This document shows, in pieces, positions 17,195 through 26,836 of a DNA stretch of 64,000 nucleotides. The stretch is from Chryseobacterium phocaeense (GTDB lineage: Bacteria; Bacteroidota; Bacteroidia; Flavobacteriales; Weeksellaceae), in the NCBI RefSeq assembly GCF_900169075.1, contig NZ_LT827015.1, positions 1,488,001 to 1,552,000 of the forward strand, given 5' to 3'. The position numbers and the translations under genes are program-made. Numbering within the stretch: the first letter of the stretch is position 1; every line of letters begins with the position of its first letter. The notes beneath the pieces were generated by a model that worked only from the letters and a program-made list of their open reading frames with translations, was not told the origin of the DNA and did no database searches.

Positions 17195-18739
17195 TCATCT
17201 CTTCCTCTTATACTTTACTTTCTGTTTGATGATCTCAATCACATCCACATTTCTGATTTTAGATTTTACCCAGCCATGGATATCAATGTAGAGCAGGGAT
17301 CGCCTGTAATATTCATTTTTGGAAAAATCTTCAAGTACCTGATCAAAAGCTTCAAATGATTCCTGTTTTTTATTTAAAACCAAGCTGTTGATGTTTTTGA
17401 AGAACTGAATGCTTTCAAAATGAAAGGCTTCCGGTTTCTTCATTTTCCGGATAAATTTTAAAGAAGAATTGATAAATTCATCGTAATCTTCATCATTTCC
17501 TGACTCGTACTTTGCCATTAAAATAAGAATCCGTGTATGGAAAAGAAGATCTTCCTGGACATTTCCTTTACACTCAACCACTTTCATTGAATATTCAATT
17601 GATTTTTCAAACATTTTACTTCCGAAAAACATCGAGGCCATTTTAAGATAGAGGATCATAAAGTGATGTTCATCAATTTTTTCCCGGAGTTTTTCCATCT
17701 TCAATTCAATTTCGGGAATAAGCTTTGTTCCTGAAAAAAATTCACCTTTAACGAAATGGATATTCATTAAAGTATTGTAATGGGTCAGAAATATTAAAGC
17801 CTGAAGGTTTTCATTCTGGGTGAAATTCTGGGAATTAACTATTGCATTGAAATTTTCAAAATGCTCTTCCAGAATATCAATATTTCCATACAGGAACAAA
17901 ATCTTCAGCAGGTAGGTGTTCCCTTTGATATACCATACCGGATGACTGATGATCATTTCCGGGTTTTTATGGAAAAGATCTACCCACTGATAAGCATATT
18001 TCAGGGTATACTTGTAATCCTGAAGTAACTGGTTTTTCCAGACATGTGCTTTGAAATACCATAATTTCTCGGTAAAATTCAGTTTTTCCGGTTTTATTTT
18101 CCTGATCTCATCATTGAAGAGCTCCAGGACTTTTTCCCGGTCAGCATCATTATTTACATAGCCGTGCGTAAGCATTTCACTGTATAACTTCAGAGAAAGG
18201 TTAGAAAGTTCCGTTGCATAATGATTCTGCTTGCTGATTTCCGTAGACTGCCTGATCAGCTCATCCGCACGTCCTTTAATACTTCTCGTAATGAATTGTG
18301 ATTCAATGACTTTTTCAAGATCAATGATTTCCGAAGCAATACTTTTTTCATCCAGTTCCAGGGCAGAATGCTTGGTTTTATCCAGGATTTTCAGAGCCTG
18401 TTTGTAAAGTCCTTTCTGATAGAGGATTGTGGCAAAATCCAGTTGCTCGCGAAGCTGAACTCTGTAATTCTGATGGCTTGGATTCATCCTCAGGCTTACC
18501 AGAATTTGCTTATAAAGATGGGCTTTCAGGTTGGAAAGCTGCTGTTTTGTTGAAATTTTCTTCTCAATGATGACCTGCTCATTATATTCACTCATCTTAT
18601 CCAGCTCTGAAAAAAGGAGCAGAAATTTCGCATCCACATTAATTCCCAGACGGTTCACATAAAGTTTAAACTGTCGTTTCTCGGAAGTGGTTAATGACTT
18701 GATCAATACAAACAAAAAATCTTTCTGCAATTCTGCCAT
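17195..18739 (-). CDS. conserved helical protein of unknown function
   Basis: A 514-residue soluble protein, no signal peptide or membrane segment. It is rich in Leu, Lys, Glu and aromatic residues in a helical, TPR-like pattern throughout, for example LREQLDFATILYQKGLYKQA and KALKILDKTKHS. The N-terminus (FLFVLIKSLTTSEKRQFKLY) is distinctive. I do not recognise an enzymatic motif. Monocistronic; the leuA gene is divergent across a 146-base spacer. A scaffold or signalling role is possible but not supported by anything specific. Confidence 0.8.
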   Translation of the reverse strand: MAELQKDFLFVLIKSLTTSEKRQFKLYVNRLGINVDAKFLLLFSELDKMSEYNEQVIIEKKISTKQQLSNLKAHLYKQILVSLRMNPSHQNYRVQLREQLDFATILYQKGLYKQALKILDKTKHSALELDEKSIASEIIDLEKVIESQFITRSIKGRADELIRQSTEISKQNHYATELSNLSLKLYSEMLTHGYVNNDADREKVLELFNDEIRKIKPEKLNFTEKLWYFKAHVWKNQLLQDYKYTLKYAYQWVDLFHKNPEMIISHPVWYIKGNTYLLKILFLYGNIDILEEHFENFNAIVNSQNFTQNENLQALIFLTHYNTLMNIHFVKGEFFSGTKLIPEIELKMEKLREKIDEHHFMILYLKMASMFFGSKMFEKSIEYSMKVVECKGNVQEDLLFHTRILILMAKYESGNDEDYDEFINSSLKFIRKMKKPEAFHFESIQFFKNINSLVLNKKQESFEAFDQVLEDFSKNEYYRRSLLYIDIHGWVKSKIRNVDVIEIIKQKVKYKRKR

Positions 18740-18885
18740 TGTAAATTTGTAAAATTTAATTTGTTGATTACTAAATGGATACGGTTGTTTTTTCAGCTGT
18801 TGAATATTGTAATTTTCAGGAGATATGAAAACGTAGAAATATCGGAAGCAGTAGTTTTGATCAAAATTAAGTAAAAAACTTCATT

Positions 18886-20049
18886 ATGAATTCCGAAAAA
18901 ATTGAAATTTTTGATACGACGCTGAGGGATGGGGAACAGGTTCCCGGATGTAAACTGAATACAAAACAAAAGCTGATCATCGCAGAAAGCCTTGATAAGC
19001 TAGGGATTGACGTAATAGAAGCCGGTTTCCCCGTTTCAAGCCCGGGAGATTTCGAATCCGTTTCAGAAATTTCAAAACTGGTGAAAAACACCAAGGTATG
19101 CGGACTGACACGGGCTCATAAAAAAGACATTGATGTGGCTGCTGAAGCACTGAAATTTGCAAAGAGGCCGCGTATTCATACCGGAATCGGAACTTCAGAT
19201 TCTCATATTCAATATAAATTCAATTCCACCCGTGAAGATATCCTGGAACGTGCTGCAGATGCTGTAAAATATGCAAAAAGCTATGTAGAGGATGTAGAGT
19301 TTTATGCTGAAGATGCAGGAAGGACAGATAACGCATTTCTGGCCAGGGTTTGTGAAGAGGTGATTAAAGCTGGAGCTACAGTCCTGAATATTCCGGATAC
19401 CACAGGTTATTGTCTTCCGGAAGAATATGGAGAGAAAATAAAATACCTGAAAGAAAACGTAAAAGGTATTGAAAAAGCCATCATTTCGTGTCATTGCCAC
19501 AACGATTTAGGACTTGCTACTGCCAATTCTATTGCCGGAGTGATCAATGGGGCACGTCAGATAGAATGTACCATCAACGGATTGGGAGAACGGGCAGGAA
19601 ATACAGCTCTGGAGGAGGTCGTCATGATCTTAAAACAGCACAGGGATCTGAATCTGCATACGGATATTAATTCAAGAATGCTTAATGAAATGAGCCTGAT
19701 GGTATCTGACCTGATGGGAATGCCGGTGCAGCCTAATAAAGCCATTGTAGGGGCGAATGCTTTTGCACACAGCTCGGGAATCCACCAGGATGGAGTCATT
19801 AAAAACAGAGAGACCTATGAAATTATAGATCCTGAAGAAGTGGGAGTCAATGCTTCCTCCATTATTCTTACCGCCCGGAGCGGACGTTCGGCACTGGCTT
19901 ACCGCTTTAAGCATATAGGCTATGATATTACCAAAAATGAACTGGATTTTTTATATCGTGAGTTCTTAAAGGTTGCCGATCAGAAGAAGGAAGTTAAAAA
20001 TGATGACCTGTACATGATCATGGAAACATGCAGCAGAAAAATAGGGTAA
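18886..20049 (+). CDS. leuA: 2-isopropylmalate synthase, short form
   Basis: First committed step of leucine synthesis: acetyl-CoA + 2-ketoisovalerate to 2-isopropylmalate. DRE-TIM metallolyase signature [13 protein letters not shown] (residues about 9-21), [25 protein letters not shown] (metal-binding HxH region) and [15 protein letters not shown] are present, and the catalytic His in [12 protein letters not shown]. The protein has 387 residues and stops soon after the first linker domain, so it lacks the C-terminal about 130-residue dimer domain through which the long form senses leucine. First gene of the leu operon. Confidence 0.94.
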   Translation: MNSEKIEIFDTTLRDGEQVPGCKLNTKQKLIIAESLDKLGIDVIEAGFPVSSPGDFESVSEISKLVKNTKVCGLTRAHKKDIDVAAEALKFAKRPRIHTGIGTSDSHIQYKFNSTREDILERAADAVKYAKSYVEDVEFYAEDAGRTDNAFLARVCEEVIKAGATVLNIPDTTGYCLPEEYGEKIKYLKENVKGIEKAIISCHCHNDLGLATANSIAGVINGARQIECTINGLGERAGNTALEEVVMILKQHRDLNLHTDINSRMLNEMSLMVSDLMGMPVQPNKAIVGANAFAHSSGIHQDGVIKNRETYEIIDPEEVGVNASSIILTARSGRSALAYRFKHIGYDITKNELDFLYREFLKVADQKKEVKNDDLYMIMETCSRKIG

Positions 20050-20066
20050 AATCAAGAAAATTGGAT

Positions 20067-21455
20067 ATGGACAACAATAAGAAAACACTTTTTGATAAAG
20101 TCTGGGACGCCCACGTTGTAGAAACGGTTCCGGACGGACCGCAAATTATTTATATAGACAAGCATCTGATTCATGAGGTAACCAGCCCGCAGGCCTTTGC
20201 AGAATTGGAAGCCAGAAATCTTGAAATATTCAGGCCGAAGCAGATTGTCGCGACGGCAGATCACAATGTTCCTACATTGAACCAGGAGCAACCTATCCGC
20301 GATGAACTATCCAGAAATCAGGTAGAGCAGCTGACTGAAAACTGCAAAAAAAATAACATAGAATTATTCGGGCTCGGGCATCCTTATCAGGGTATTGTGC
20401 ATATTATTGCTCCTGAGTTAGGCATCACCCAGCCGGGAATGAGCATTGTATGCGGAGACAGCCATACTTCTACGCACGGAGCTTTCGGAGCCATTGCTTT
20501 CGGGATCGGAACAAGCCAGGTAGCACAGGTTTTTGCCAGTCAGTGCCTGCTTTTGAATAAACCAAAATCCATGAGGATTACCGTCAGCGGTAAGCTGAAT
20601 CCTCATGTTCAGCCTAAAGATGTGATCCTCTATATTATTTCTAAAATAGGAACAGACGGCGGAACAGGCTATTTCTGTGAATATGCAGGAAATGTTTTTG
20701 AGGAAATGTCCATGGAAGGAAGAATGACGGTCTGCAATATGAGTATTGAAATGGGAGCCAGAGGCGGTATGATTGCGCCGGATGAAACTACTTTTAGCTA
20801 TGTACAAGGGAAAACCTATGCCCCGAAAGGAGAAGAATGGAATGATAAAGTGGCGTACTGGAAAACCCTTACAACGGATGAAGGCGCTGTTTTTGACAAA
20901 GAATTAACCTTTAATGCAGCTGATATATTTCCGATGATCACGTACGGAACCAATCCCGGGATGGGAATTTCAGTTCATGAAGTAATTCCCGTTCCCCAGA
21001 ATGAGTCTGAGGAAAAAGCACTTCAATATATGGGCTTGAAAGCAGGACAGGAAGTAACGGCAATTGAGGTTCATCATGTATTCATCGGAAGCTGTACCAA
21101 TGCGCGGATAGAAGATTTCCGTTCCGCAGCGGAATATATCAAAGGGAAAAGTAAATCGGAAAGTGTAAAGGCGCTTATTGTTCCGGGTTCCCAGCAGGTC
21201 GTGAAACAGATCTATGAAGAAGGTCTGGATAAAATTTTCAGCGACGCGGGATTCCAGATCCGCCAGCCCGGATGCTCAGCGTGTCTTGCCATGAATGATG
21301 ATAAAATTCCTGAAGGAGAATACTGTGTTTCCACATCCAACCGGAATTTTGAGGGCAGACAGGGACAAGGGGCAAGAACCATCCTGGCAAGTCCACTCAC
21401 TGCAGCCAAAGCGGCGGTAGAAGGAAGAATTTCAGCTTTTGAAAGTTTAAACTAA
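20067..21455 (+). CDS. leuC: 3-isopropylmalate dehydratase, large subunit
   Basis: Aconitase-family subunit that with LeuD isomerises 2- to 3-isopropylmalate. 462 residues. The Fe-S cluster cysteines are seen in [11 protein letters not shown] and [10 protein letters not shown], and the substrate-binding segments [13 protein letters not shown] and [13 protein letters not shown] use ATG 20067 ([18 protein letters not shown]); an in-frame ATG at 20028 would overlap leuA and add 13 residues unlike LeuC. Starts 17 bases after leuA. Confidence 0.96.
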   Translation: MDNNKKTLFDKVWDAHVVETVPDGPQIIYIDKHLIHEVTSPQAFAELEARNLEIFRPKQIVATADHNVPTLNQEQPIRDELSRNQVEQLTENCKKNNIELFGLGHPYQGIVHIIAPELGITQPGMSIVCGDSHTSTHGAFGAIAFGIGTSQVAQVFASQCLLLNKPKSMRITVSGKLNPHVQPKDVILYIISKIGTDGGTGYFCEYAGNVFEEMSMEGRMTVCNMSIEMGARGGMIAPDETTFSYVQGKTYAPKGEEWNDKVAYWKTLTTDEGAVFDKELTFNAADIFPMITYGTNPGMGISVHEVIPVPQNESEEKALQYMGLKAGQEVTAIEVHHVFIGSCTNARIEDFRSAAEYIKGKSKSESVKALIVPGSQQVVKQIYEEGLDKIFSDAGFQIRQPGCSACLAMNDDKIPEGEYCVSTSNRNFEGRQGQGARTILASPLTAAKAAVEGRISAFESLN

Positions 21456-21469
21456 AAGATCGTAGAAGA

Positions 21470-22075
21470 ATGCAAAAATTAACATACATACAGTCAAAGG
21501 CAGTTCCATTGCCTGCAGAAAATATAGATACCGATCAGATTATTCCTGCGAGGTTCCTTAAAAGCATTGACAGGAAAGGGTTTGGAGAGAATCTATTCAG
21601 AGACTGGAGGTTTAATATTCATACGGGAGAACCCAATCCTGATTTTGTACTGAACAATTCCAGATACAGCGGCGAGATCCTGGTGGCAGGAAACAATTTC
21701 GGGTGCGGAAGCAGCAGGGAACATGCGGCCTGGTCGTTGACAGATTACGGTTTCAAAGTGATCATATCCAGCTATTTTGCAGATATTTTTAAAGGCAATG
21801 CCCTGAATAACGGCCTGCTTCCCGTAAAAGTTTCCGAGGAGTTTTTAAAAGATATTTTACAGAATATTACAGAAAATCCGGCCCTGGAAATTCATGTGGA
21901 TGTAGAGCAGCAGACTATTAGCTTCAATGGAAAAACGGAGACTTTTGAACTTGATTCCTATAAAAAAATATGCCTGATCAATGGTTATGACGATATTGAT
22001 TTTTTAATCAGCAAAAAAAAGGCGATACAGCAATTTGAACAAAAAACACACAAGTATGAGCAACAGTTATTTTAA
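21470..22075 (+). CDS. leuD: 3-isopropylmalate dehydratase, small subunit
   Basis: Swivelling domain of the isopropylmalate isomerase. 201 residues. The typical segments are [14 protein letters not shown] near the N-terminus, [16 protein letters not shown] (substrate loop) and [17 protein letters not shown]. It starts 14 bases after leuC and its end overlaps the leuB start by 20 bases. Confidence 0.96.
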   Translation: MQKLTYIQSKAVPLPAENIDTDQIIPARFLKSIDRKGFGENLFRDWRFNIHTGEPNPDFVLNNSRYSGEILVAGNNFGCGSSREHAAWSLTDYGFKVIISSYFADIFKGNALNNGLLPVKVSEEFLKDILQNITENPALEIHVDVEQQTISFNGKTETFELDSYKKICLINGYDDIDFLISKKKAIQQFEQKTHKYEQQLF

Positions 22076-23180
22076 AATAGCAGTTCTTCCCGGAGACGGG
22101 ATCGGGCCGGAAGTGGTCAGTGAAAGCATTAAAGTTTTGGATGCGGTGGCTGATGTTTTTCAGTGCAGTTTCCAGTTTTCTTATGGATTAATGGGTGCAG
22201 AAGCCATTTTTAAAACCGGAGATCCGCTGCCGGAAGAAACTTTAAAGATCTGTAAAGATTCTGATGCGGTCCTGTTCGGGGCTATTGGAGATCCTGTTTT
22301 TGACAACAATCCGGAAGCGAAGGTAAGACCTGAACAGGGGTTGCTGAAACTCCGTAAAGAGCTGGGATTGTATGCGAACATCCGGCCTTTGAAAACCTAT
22401 GCTTCACTGATCGATAAAAGTCCTTTGAAAAGAGAAATTATTGAAGGAACTGATATTCAGATTTTCAGGGAGCTGGTGAGTGGAATTTATTTTGGTGAAA
22501 AATTTACAGATCCGGACGGGAAATATGCTTACGATGTCTGTAAATACAGCACGGAAGAAATTATTCCAATTGCCCATATGGCTTTTAAAGAAGCTGAAAA
22601 AAGAAAGAAGAAGCTGACACTGATTGATAAAGCCAATGTTCTCGATACGTCAAGATTGTGGAGAAAAACCTGTCAGAAAATTGCCCCGCAATATCCTGAT
22701 GTGCAGCTGGATTATATTTTCGTTGACAATGCAGCCATGCAGCTGGTTCTTAATCCAAAGCAGTTTGATGTCATCCTGACGGAGAATATGTTCGGGGATA
22801 TTATTTCTGATGAAGCCAGTGTTATCGGTGGTTCTATCGGGCTTCTGCCTTCCGCATCAATAGGTGAAGAAAACGCCCTGTTTGAACCCATCCATGGCTC
22901 TTATCCCCAGGCTAAAGGAAAAGGAATTGCCAATCCTGTAGCCTCCATCCTGAGCACAGCGATGATGCTTGATTATCTTGAACTTCCTGAAGCAGCAGAA
23001 AAGCTGAGAAGAGCCGTGGAACATGCCATTGAAAACAAATATGTTACGGTAGATCTTAATGCAGAGCAGCATTATTCTACGGCTGAAGTAGGAAGTTTTA
23101 TTGCAGATTATATTAAGTACTCTGAAAAATCCTATTACAATTTTGAAAATGTAAGGATCGGGAAATCCACGATCGTATAA
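22056..23180 (+). CDS. leuB: 3-isopropylmalate dehydrogenase
   Basis: NAD-dependent oxidative decarboxylase forming 4-methyl-2-oxopentanoate, the last leu-specific step before transamination. 374 residues. [10 protein letters not shown] at the N-terminus, the substrate Arg cluster [20 protein letters not shown], the catalytic Lys in IDKANVL and the metal-binding Asp residues in [12 protein letters not shown] are all present, as is GSAPD-equivalent [18 protein letters not shown] 22056 is chosen; an upstream TTG would add seven residues inside leuD. Last gene of the leu operon. Confidence 0.96.
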   Translation: MSNSYFKIAVLPGDGIGPEVVSESIKVLDAVADVFQCSFQFSYGLMGAEAIFKTGDPLPEETLKICKDSDAVLFGAIGDPVFDNNPEAKVRPEQGLLKLRKELGLYANIRPLKTYASLIDKSPLKREIIEGTDIQIFRELVSGIYFGEKFTDPDGKYAYDVCKYSTEEIIPIAHMAFKEAEKRKKKLTLIDKANVLDTSRLWRKTCQKIAPQYPDVQLDYIFVDNAAMQLVLNPKQFDVILTENMFGDIISDEASVIGGSIGLLPSASIGEENALFEPIHGSYPQAKGKGIANPVASILSTAMMLDYLELPEAAEKLRRAVEHAIENKYVTVDLNAEQHYSTAEVGSFIADYIKYSEKSYYNFENVRIGKSTIV

Positions 23181-23315
23181 AACCGGAAGTAGTCCATATA
23201 ATAAGTAGATAGTAAGAAAGGTTCCGCTCATTTGGGTGGAATCTTTCGATTTCATTAGCTGATACTTTAACTCTTGAGAGGAAGTGTGAGATTAAGTTAA
23301 AATCAAAATATTTTA

Positions 23316-24256
23316 AACCACAAAAGTCACAAAAGCTTTAACACTTTAGTGATTTGAAGTTGAATATTAGAATGAGTAGAAGTTCACATAAGTTTTAAAA
23401 AAATCAAACATTTTATATCAGAAGAATCTGCGCAATCTGTGGGAGATAAAAATAACCACAAAAGTCACAAAAGCTTTAACACTTTAGTGATTTGAAGTTG
23501 AATATTAGAATGAGTAGAAGTTCACATAAGTTTTTAAAAAATCAAAGATTTTTATATAGTAAGAATTTGCGCAATCATCTGTGAAAATCTGCGTAATCTG
23601 TGGGAGATAAAATAACCACAAAAGTCACAAAAGCTTTAACACTTTAGTGATTTGAAGTTGAATATTAGAATGAGTAGAAGTTCACATAAGTTTTTAAAAA
23701 AAATCAAAGATTTTATATCGGAAGAATCTGCGCAATCTGTGGGAGATAAAAATAACCACAAAAGTCACAAAAGCTTTTAACACTTGTTTATTTAAGTTTA
23801 AAATTACTGTTTTTATAAGCTCACATAAGCTTTTTGAAAATCAAAGATTTTTATATCGGAAGAATTTGCGCAATCATCTGTGAAAATCTGCGTAATCTGT
23901 GGGAGATAAAATAACCACAAAAGTCACAAAAGCTTTAATACTTTAGTGATTTGAAGTTGAATATTAGAATGAGTAGAAGTTCACATAAGTTTTTTAAAAA
24001 AAATCAAAGATTTTTATATCGGAAGAATTTGCGCAATCATCTGTGAAAATCTGCGCAATCTGTGGGAGATAAAAATAACAACAAAAGTTACAAAAGCTTT
24101 TAATAATTGTTTATTTAAGTTTAAAATTGCTATGTTTATGAGTTCACATAAGTTTTCTGAAACCTTTGATTTTCGTGTTTTGTGGGCTTTTGTTCTCGAA
24201 ATAAAGATCTTTTGGAATTTTAGTGTACCTCCGTCTTTTGTGACTTTTGTGGTTAA
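23316..24256. repeat. tandem repeat array 1 (138-164 bp units)
   Basis: About six direct copies of a unit starting AACCACAAAAGTCACAAAAG at 23316, 23454, 23614, 23754, 23913 and (diverged) 24077. Unit lengths alternate: 138, 160, 140, 159, 164; the longer units carry an extra segment with ATCTGTGAAAATCTGCG near their end. Each unit ends with a version of GCGCAATCTGTGGGAGATAA. After the last unit an opposite-facing fragment, GTGACTTTTGTGGTTAA, closes the array at about 24240-24256. No credible protein is coded. The array follows the leu operon and is related to array 2 (54621-55645). Confidence 0.9.
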
Positions 24257-24330
24257 ATTTTTCAATATAATCTATATAGATTCTAAAAAAAACTCTTTTC
24301 TTAGAAATCTCCCTGAGATTATTGTTCAAT

Positions 24331-24361
24331 AAAACAGGTTCCACTCAGGAGAACAGAACCT
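24331..24361 (-). terminator. probable terminator after the small charged protein gene
   Basis: On the minus strand AGGTTC and GAACCT pair across a 14-base loop and are followed by GTTTTATT. Modest stem; sited just beyond the 24368 stop codon. Confidence 0.5.
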
Positions 24362-24367
24362 TTTGGT

Positions 24368-24550
24368 TTATTTTTTCGTATTATCGGTTTTTCCTGATTT
24401 ATTTTTTGAAGATTTCTGAACATCTTCCTTATCAATATCAGGCGGATTGCTTTTTTCTGATGAAGCAGGAATGTTTTGAAAATCCTGGTTCTGTTTTTTG
24501 GTTTCTGCACTGTTGGCAGATTCCTTCTTTTTGTTGTCTTTTGAATCCAT
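24368..24550 (-). CDS. small, highly charged hypothetical protein
   Basis: A 60-residue hydrophilic protein made almost wholly of Lys, Asp, Glu, Ser, Asn and Gln (starts MDSKDNKKKESANSAETKKQ). It is likely disordered, with no signal peptide. It begins 12 bases after the DUF4230 gene on the same strand and is followed by a terminator-like hairpin. The position argues for a real gene, but the composition could also come from an A/T-rich spacer, so the call is uncertain. Confidence 0.5.
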   Translation of the reverse strand: MDSKDNKKKESANSAETKKQNQDFQNIPASSEKSNPPDIDKEDVQKSSKNKSGKTDNTKK

Positions 24551-24562
24551 ACGCTTGAATTT

Positions 24563-25168
24563 TTAGAGTCCTAATACACCGAGTTTGCCGGTTTCGTCTT
24601 CTATAGTATAATTCAAAGCTTTTGCCAAAACGAAAATATTGTTAAGATTTTCCATTAATTGTTTACGGCCTTCTGTTCTCAGCTGATTCTGATTAATTGA
24701 GTTAATGGCAGTTTCTTTAGCTTTCTGGGTCACATTTTTTATATCCTTTTCCGAAATCCTGTTGAAAAAAGAATCGTCCAGCGACTGGATCTCCACACTT
24801 GGCGTAATCCTGATCTCAGCTTCAGGAAGCTCCGTGATCACCAGTTTTTTGTTAATGGAGTCCACTTCCATTTTCATTTTATTGAGATCATAAGAAACCT
24901 GGGCGTTAGTTTTGGTATACGTGATAATGCTGTTGTTTGAAACTTCTTTTCCGAACACTTCATAGCCCATTTTGGTTTTCTGCATGCTGGAAACATTCTG
25001 TTCCATCACCACCATTTTATTCATTTTTGAAATCTGGTTGGTCAGAATATAATAATCGGATTTTTCCGTCTTTGATGTAGGATTCAAACAGGATCTGAAC
25101 CCCCAAAAAAGAGCCAGCATCACAAGGATACCTGCTGCAAACGATAGAATTACTTTGGAATTTCTCAA
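24563..25168 (-). CDS. DUF4230 domain protein, membrane-anchored
   Basis: 201 residues. An N-terminal hydrophobic segment (VILSFAAGILVMLALFWGF, about 5-23) looks like a signal anchor, with the rest facing outward. The body (about 40-190) fits the DUF4230 family: KMVVMEQNVSSMQKTKMGYE, TYTKTNAQVSYDLNKM and ITELPEAEIRITPSVEIQSL. The family has no known activity. It starts two bases before (on the transcript: right after) the thioredoxin-like gene end, so it is cotranscribed with 25171-25737 and 25739-26206. Confidence 0.8.
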   Translation of the reverse strand: MRNSKVILSFAAGILVMLALFWGFRSCLNPTSKTEKSDYYILTNQISKMNKMVVMEQNVSSMQKTKMGYEVFGKEVSNNSIITYTKTNAQVSYDLNKMKMEVDSINKKLVITELPEAEIRITPSVEIQSLDDSFFNRISEKDIKNVTQKAKETAINSINQNQLRTEGRKQLMENLNNIFVLAKALNYTIEDETGKLGVLGL

Positions 25169-25170
25169 GG

Positions 25171-25737
25171 TTATTTGCTAAAAATTTCTTTGATTACAGA
25201 ACTGTCGTCTTTTTTCAGAATCTGAACAAGATCCCTTTCAATATATCCTGTTGTAGGCATTTCAATGATCCTTCCGATTTCTTTACCGTATTTTTCTACG
25301 ATAATCGTCGGAACCTTCTGGATATTATAACGCACTTCATCCCCGGTAGGAGATTCCTTTTTACGGTTGACCGCAATAATCGTTAATTTATTGTCAGGAT
25401 ACTTTAATTCATCAAGGATCTTCATCAGCCTTGGAAAGTCCCTGTGGCTGTCTTCACACCAGGTTCCCATAAAAACAACCAGTGAATAGGTATTGATCTT
25501 AGCCTTTCTTAATTCGTCCACAGCTTTCTGGTCTATGGCATACTCATCATGTTCTTTCACATACCAGTCTGCGTACGGAGCTTTTAAAAACTGCTCTTTG
25601 AACTGGTTTCCCAGAAGCATTTTGCCGTCATTCTGAGTTTCCACTTCACGGTTCATCACCACTTTCTGGGCGCTGAGCTGCTGGGTAGCCAGGGCAAAGC
25701 TTGAAACGGCAACAATATGGGTAATAAATTTCTTCAT
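25171..25737 (-). CDS. secreted thioredoxin-fold protein with single active-site Cys
   Basis: 188 residues with a signal peptide (AVSSFALATQQLSAQ), so likely periplasmic. The thioredoxin fold is shown by SLVVFMGTWCEDSHRDFP and the cis-Pro motif KVPTIIV. The usual CxxC is WCEDS here: the second Cys is replaced by Ser. A disulfide reductase of the ordinary type needs both Cys, so this may act by a monothiol mechanism or bind a partner. It lies between the MazG-like and DUF4230 genes in one operon. Confidence 0.85.
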   Translation of the reverse strand: MKKFITHIVAVSSFALATQQLSAQKVVMNREVETQNDGKMLLGNQFKEQFLKAPYADWYVKEHDEYAIDQKAVDELRKAKINTYSLVVFMGTWCEDSHRDFPRLMKILDELKYPDNKLTIIAVNRKKESPTGDEVRYNIQKVPTIIVEKYGKEIGRIIEMPTTGYIERDLVQILKKDDSSVIKEIFSK

Positions 25738-25738
25738 A

Positions 25739-26206
25739 CTATTTTTCGATAATTGTTTTTAAATCTGCAGGGGAGTAGTATTTGTTTTTAAGAACTTTAT
25801 GGTCTGCCTGTCTGTAGACATTAAATTTCTCTCCGGATTTTTCATAAAAAGATTCTACTTCCTTTTCCTTGTAAAATGCTACGGTCTCTTCTGCCTGTTC
25901 CGCTGTATCACAAGCTTTAGACATATTGGAACGCTGCACTTCGTTGAATAGCTCTACAAATTTACTGCCAAGTCCGAATTCCAGGACAGCTCCGCTCAAA
26001 ACATACTGAAGGTCACAAAGAGCATCAGCAATTTCTACAATATTATTATCCGCAATAGCCTGCTTCAGCTCATTTAATTCTTCCTGTAAAAGTTCAACCC
26101 TGAGGTTGCATCTGTCCTGTGAAGGAATTTGTGGGGTATCTAAAATAGGGGCTTTAAAAGTGGTGTGGAATTCTGCTACCTGGTTCAGACTATCAATTTT
26201 ATCCAT
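25739..26206 (-). CDS. MazG/HisE-like nucleotide pyrophosphohydrolase
   Basis: 155 residues, cytoplasmic, all-alpha NTP pyrophosphatase type. The acidic magnesium motif is seen: LRVELLQEELNELKQAI (ExxEE-like) and, after a spacer, EIADALCDLQYVLSGAV (ExxD). The family breaks down non-standard or excess NTPs. It begins the three- or four-gene operon 26206 to 24368 and has a CAAAGATA (TATCTTTG on the minus strand) -7 box at 26225-26232. It is not the histidine-pathway enzyme, which is fused in hisIE. Confidence 0.85.
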   Translation of the reverse strand: MDKIDSLNQVAEFHTTFKAPILDTPQIPSQDRCNLRVELLQEELNELKQAIADNNIVEIADALCDLQYVLSGAVLEFGLGSKFVELFNEVQRSNMSKACDTAEQAEETVAFYKEKEVESFYEKSGEKFNVYRQADHKVLKNKYYSPADLKTIIEK

Positions 26207-26224
26207 GAATTTTATTATTTACAG

Positions 26225-26232
26225 CAAAGATA
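26225..26232 (-). promoter_or_regulatory. -7 promoter box for the MazG-like operon
   Basis: TATCTTTG on the minus strand, 18 bases before the ATG at 26206; matches TAnnTTTG. Confidence 0.55.
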
Positions 26233-26264
26233 GAAAACGATTTTGTAAAATTTGTAACTGTTTC

Positions 26265-26298
26265 TACAAAAAAATCCACAGCTTAAACCGTGGATTTT
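26265..26298 (-). terminator. terminator of the TNT/zinc-ribbon operon
   Basis: On the minus strand AAAATCCAC and GTGGATTTT pair across a 10-base loop, followed by seven T. It stands about 110 bases after the 26407 gene, and shows that 26837-27553 and 26407-26826 end together. Confidence 0.8.
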
Positions 26299-26406
26299 TG
26301 TGCTGAATTTTAAGCTTCACACTAAGAATAGATTGAACTCCTTTTGCGATTTAAAATAATTTCAAGCAGATCTTTCCTAAATGTATCTTAAACCCTCCAT
26401 TTCAGA

Positions 26407-26826
26407 TTATTCCAATTCCTCGTACTTCCATATACCTGAAACTAGTAAGAGTGTTAATCCCGGCTGCCATTCTCCATAGCTGAATACACAGAAATATTTT
26501 GAATAACAATTCTGACAGTCGGTGCCGAAATAGAGAGTAGGCAAGTCCTTAACTGTTAAATCACCGAAGTGCCGCCTTCCTTCTGAAGTTTCAGCAACAA
26601 TTTTGTTCTCTAATAATTGATTTCTTGATAATACACGTTCTTCATGATACATTTGAATAATGGGAAATCCTGATTCATACGGAAAAATTTCAACAACATT
26701 TTTATGGCCGCAGTCACAGCAGGTGAATTGTACTGTTGCAGATGGTATAATTTCATCATTACTGAAATGATCTTTCTCAAGTGTGGCCTGATTACCGATT
26801 TTTATTTTTTTTGATAGGGGATACAT
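26407..26826 (-). CDS. small zinc-ribbon protein, candidate immunity protein to the TNT lipoprotein
   Basis: 139 residues, no signal peptide, so cytoplasmic. Two CxxC knuckles are visible, C36-C39 (in FTCCDCGH) and C104-C107 (in TDCQNCYSK), which together could hold one zinc. Otherwise rich in acidic and aromatic residues. I do not recognise a named family. It begins 10 bases after the TNT-domain gene and shares its terminator. Small acidic cytosolic proteins directly downstream of a toxin domain are often immunity proteins; that function here is inferred from position alone. Confidence 0.65.
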   Translation of the reverse strand: MYPLSKKIKIGNQATLEKDHFSNDEIIPSATVQFTCCDCGHKNVVEIFPYESGFPIIQMYHEERVLSRNQLLENKIVAETSEGRRHFGDLTVKDLPTLYFGTDCQNCYSKYFCVFSYGEWQPGLTLLLVSGIWKYEELE

Positions 26827-26836
26827 GTATATTGAT

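Noticed and set aside
23316..24256. Array 1 as a CRISPR
   Set aside because: Units are 138-164 bases with no short repeat/spacer alternation, and no cas gene is in the window.
24014..24265. 83-codon minus-strand frame across the end of array 1
   Set aside because: It is a translation of the repeat itself and has no independent support.
25739..26206. A second hisE
   Set aside because: The protein has the MazG/HisE-type acidic motif but lies far from the his operon, where hisIE is complete; general nucleotide pyrophosphohydrolase is the safer call.
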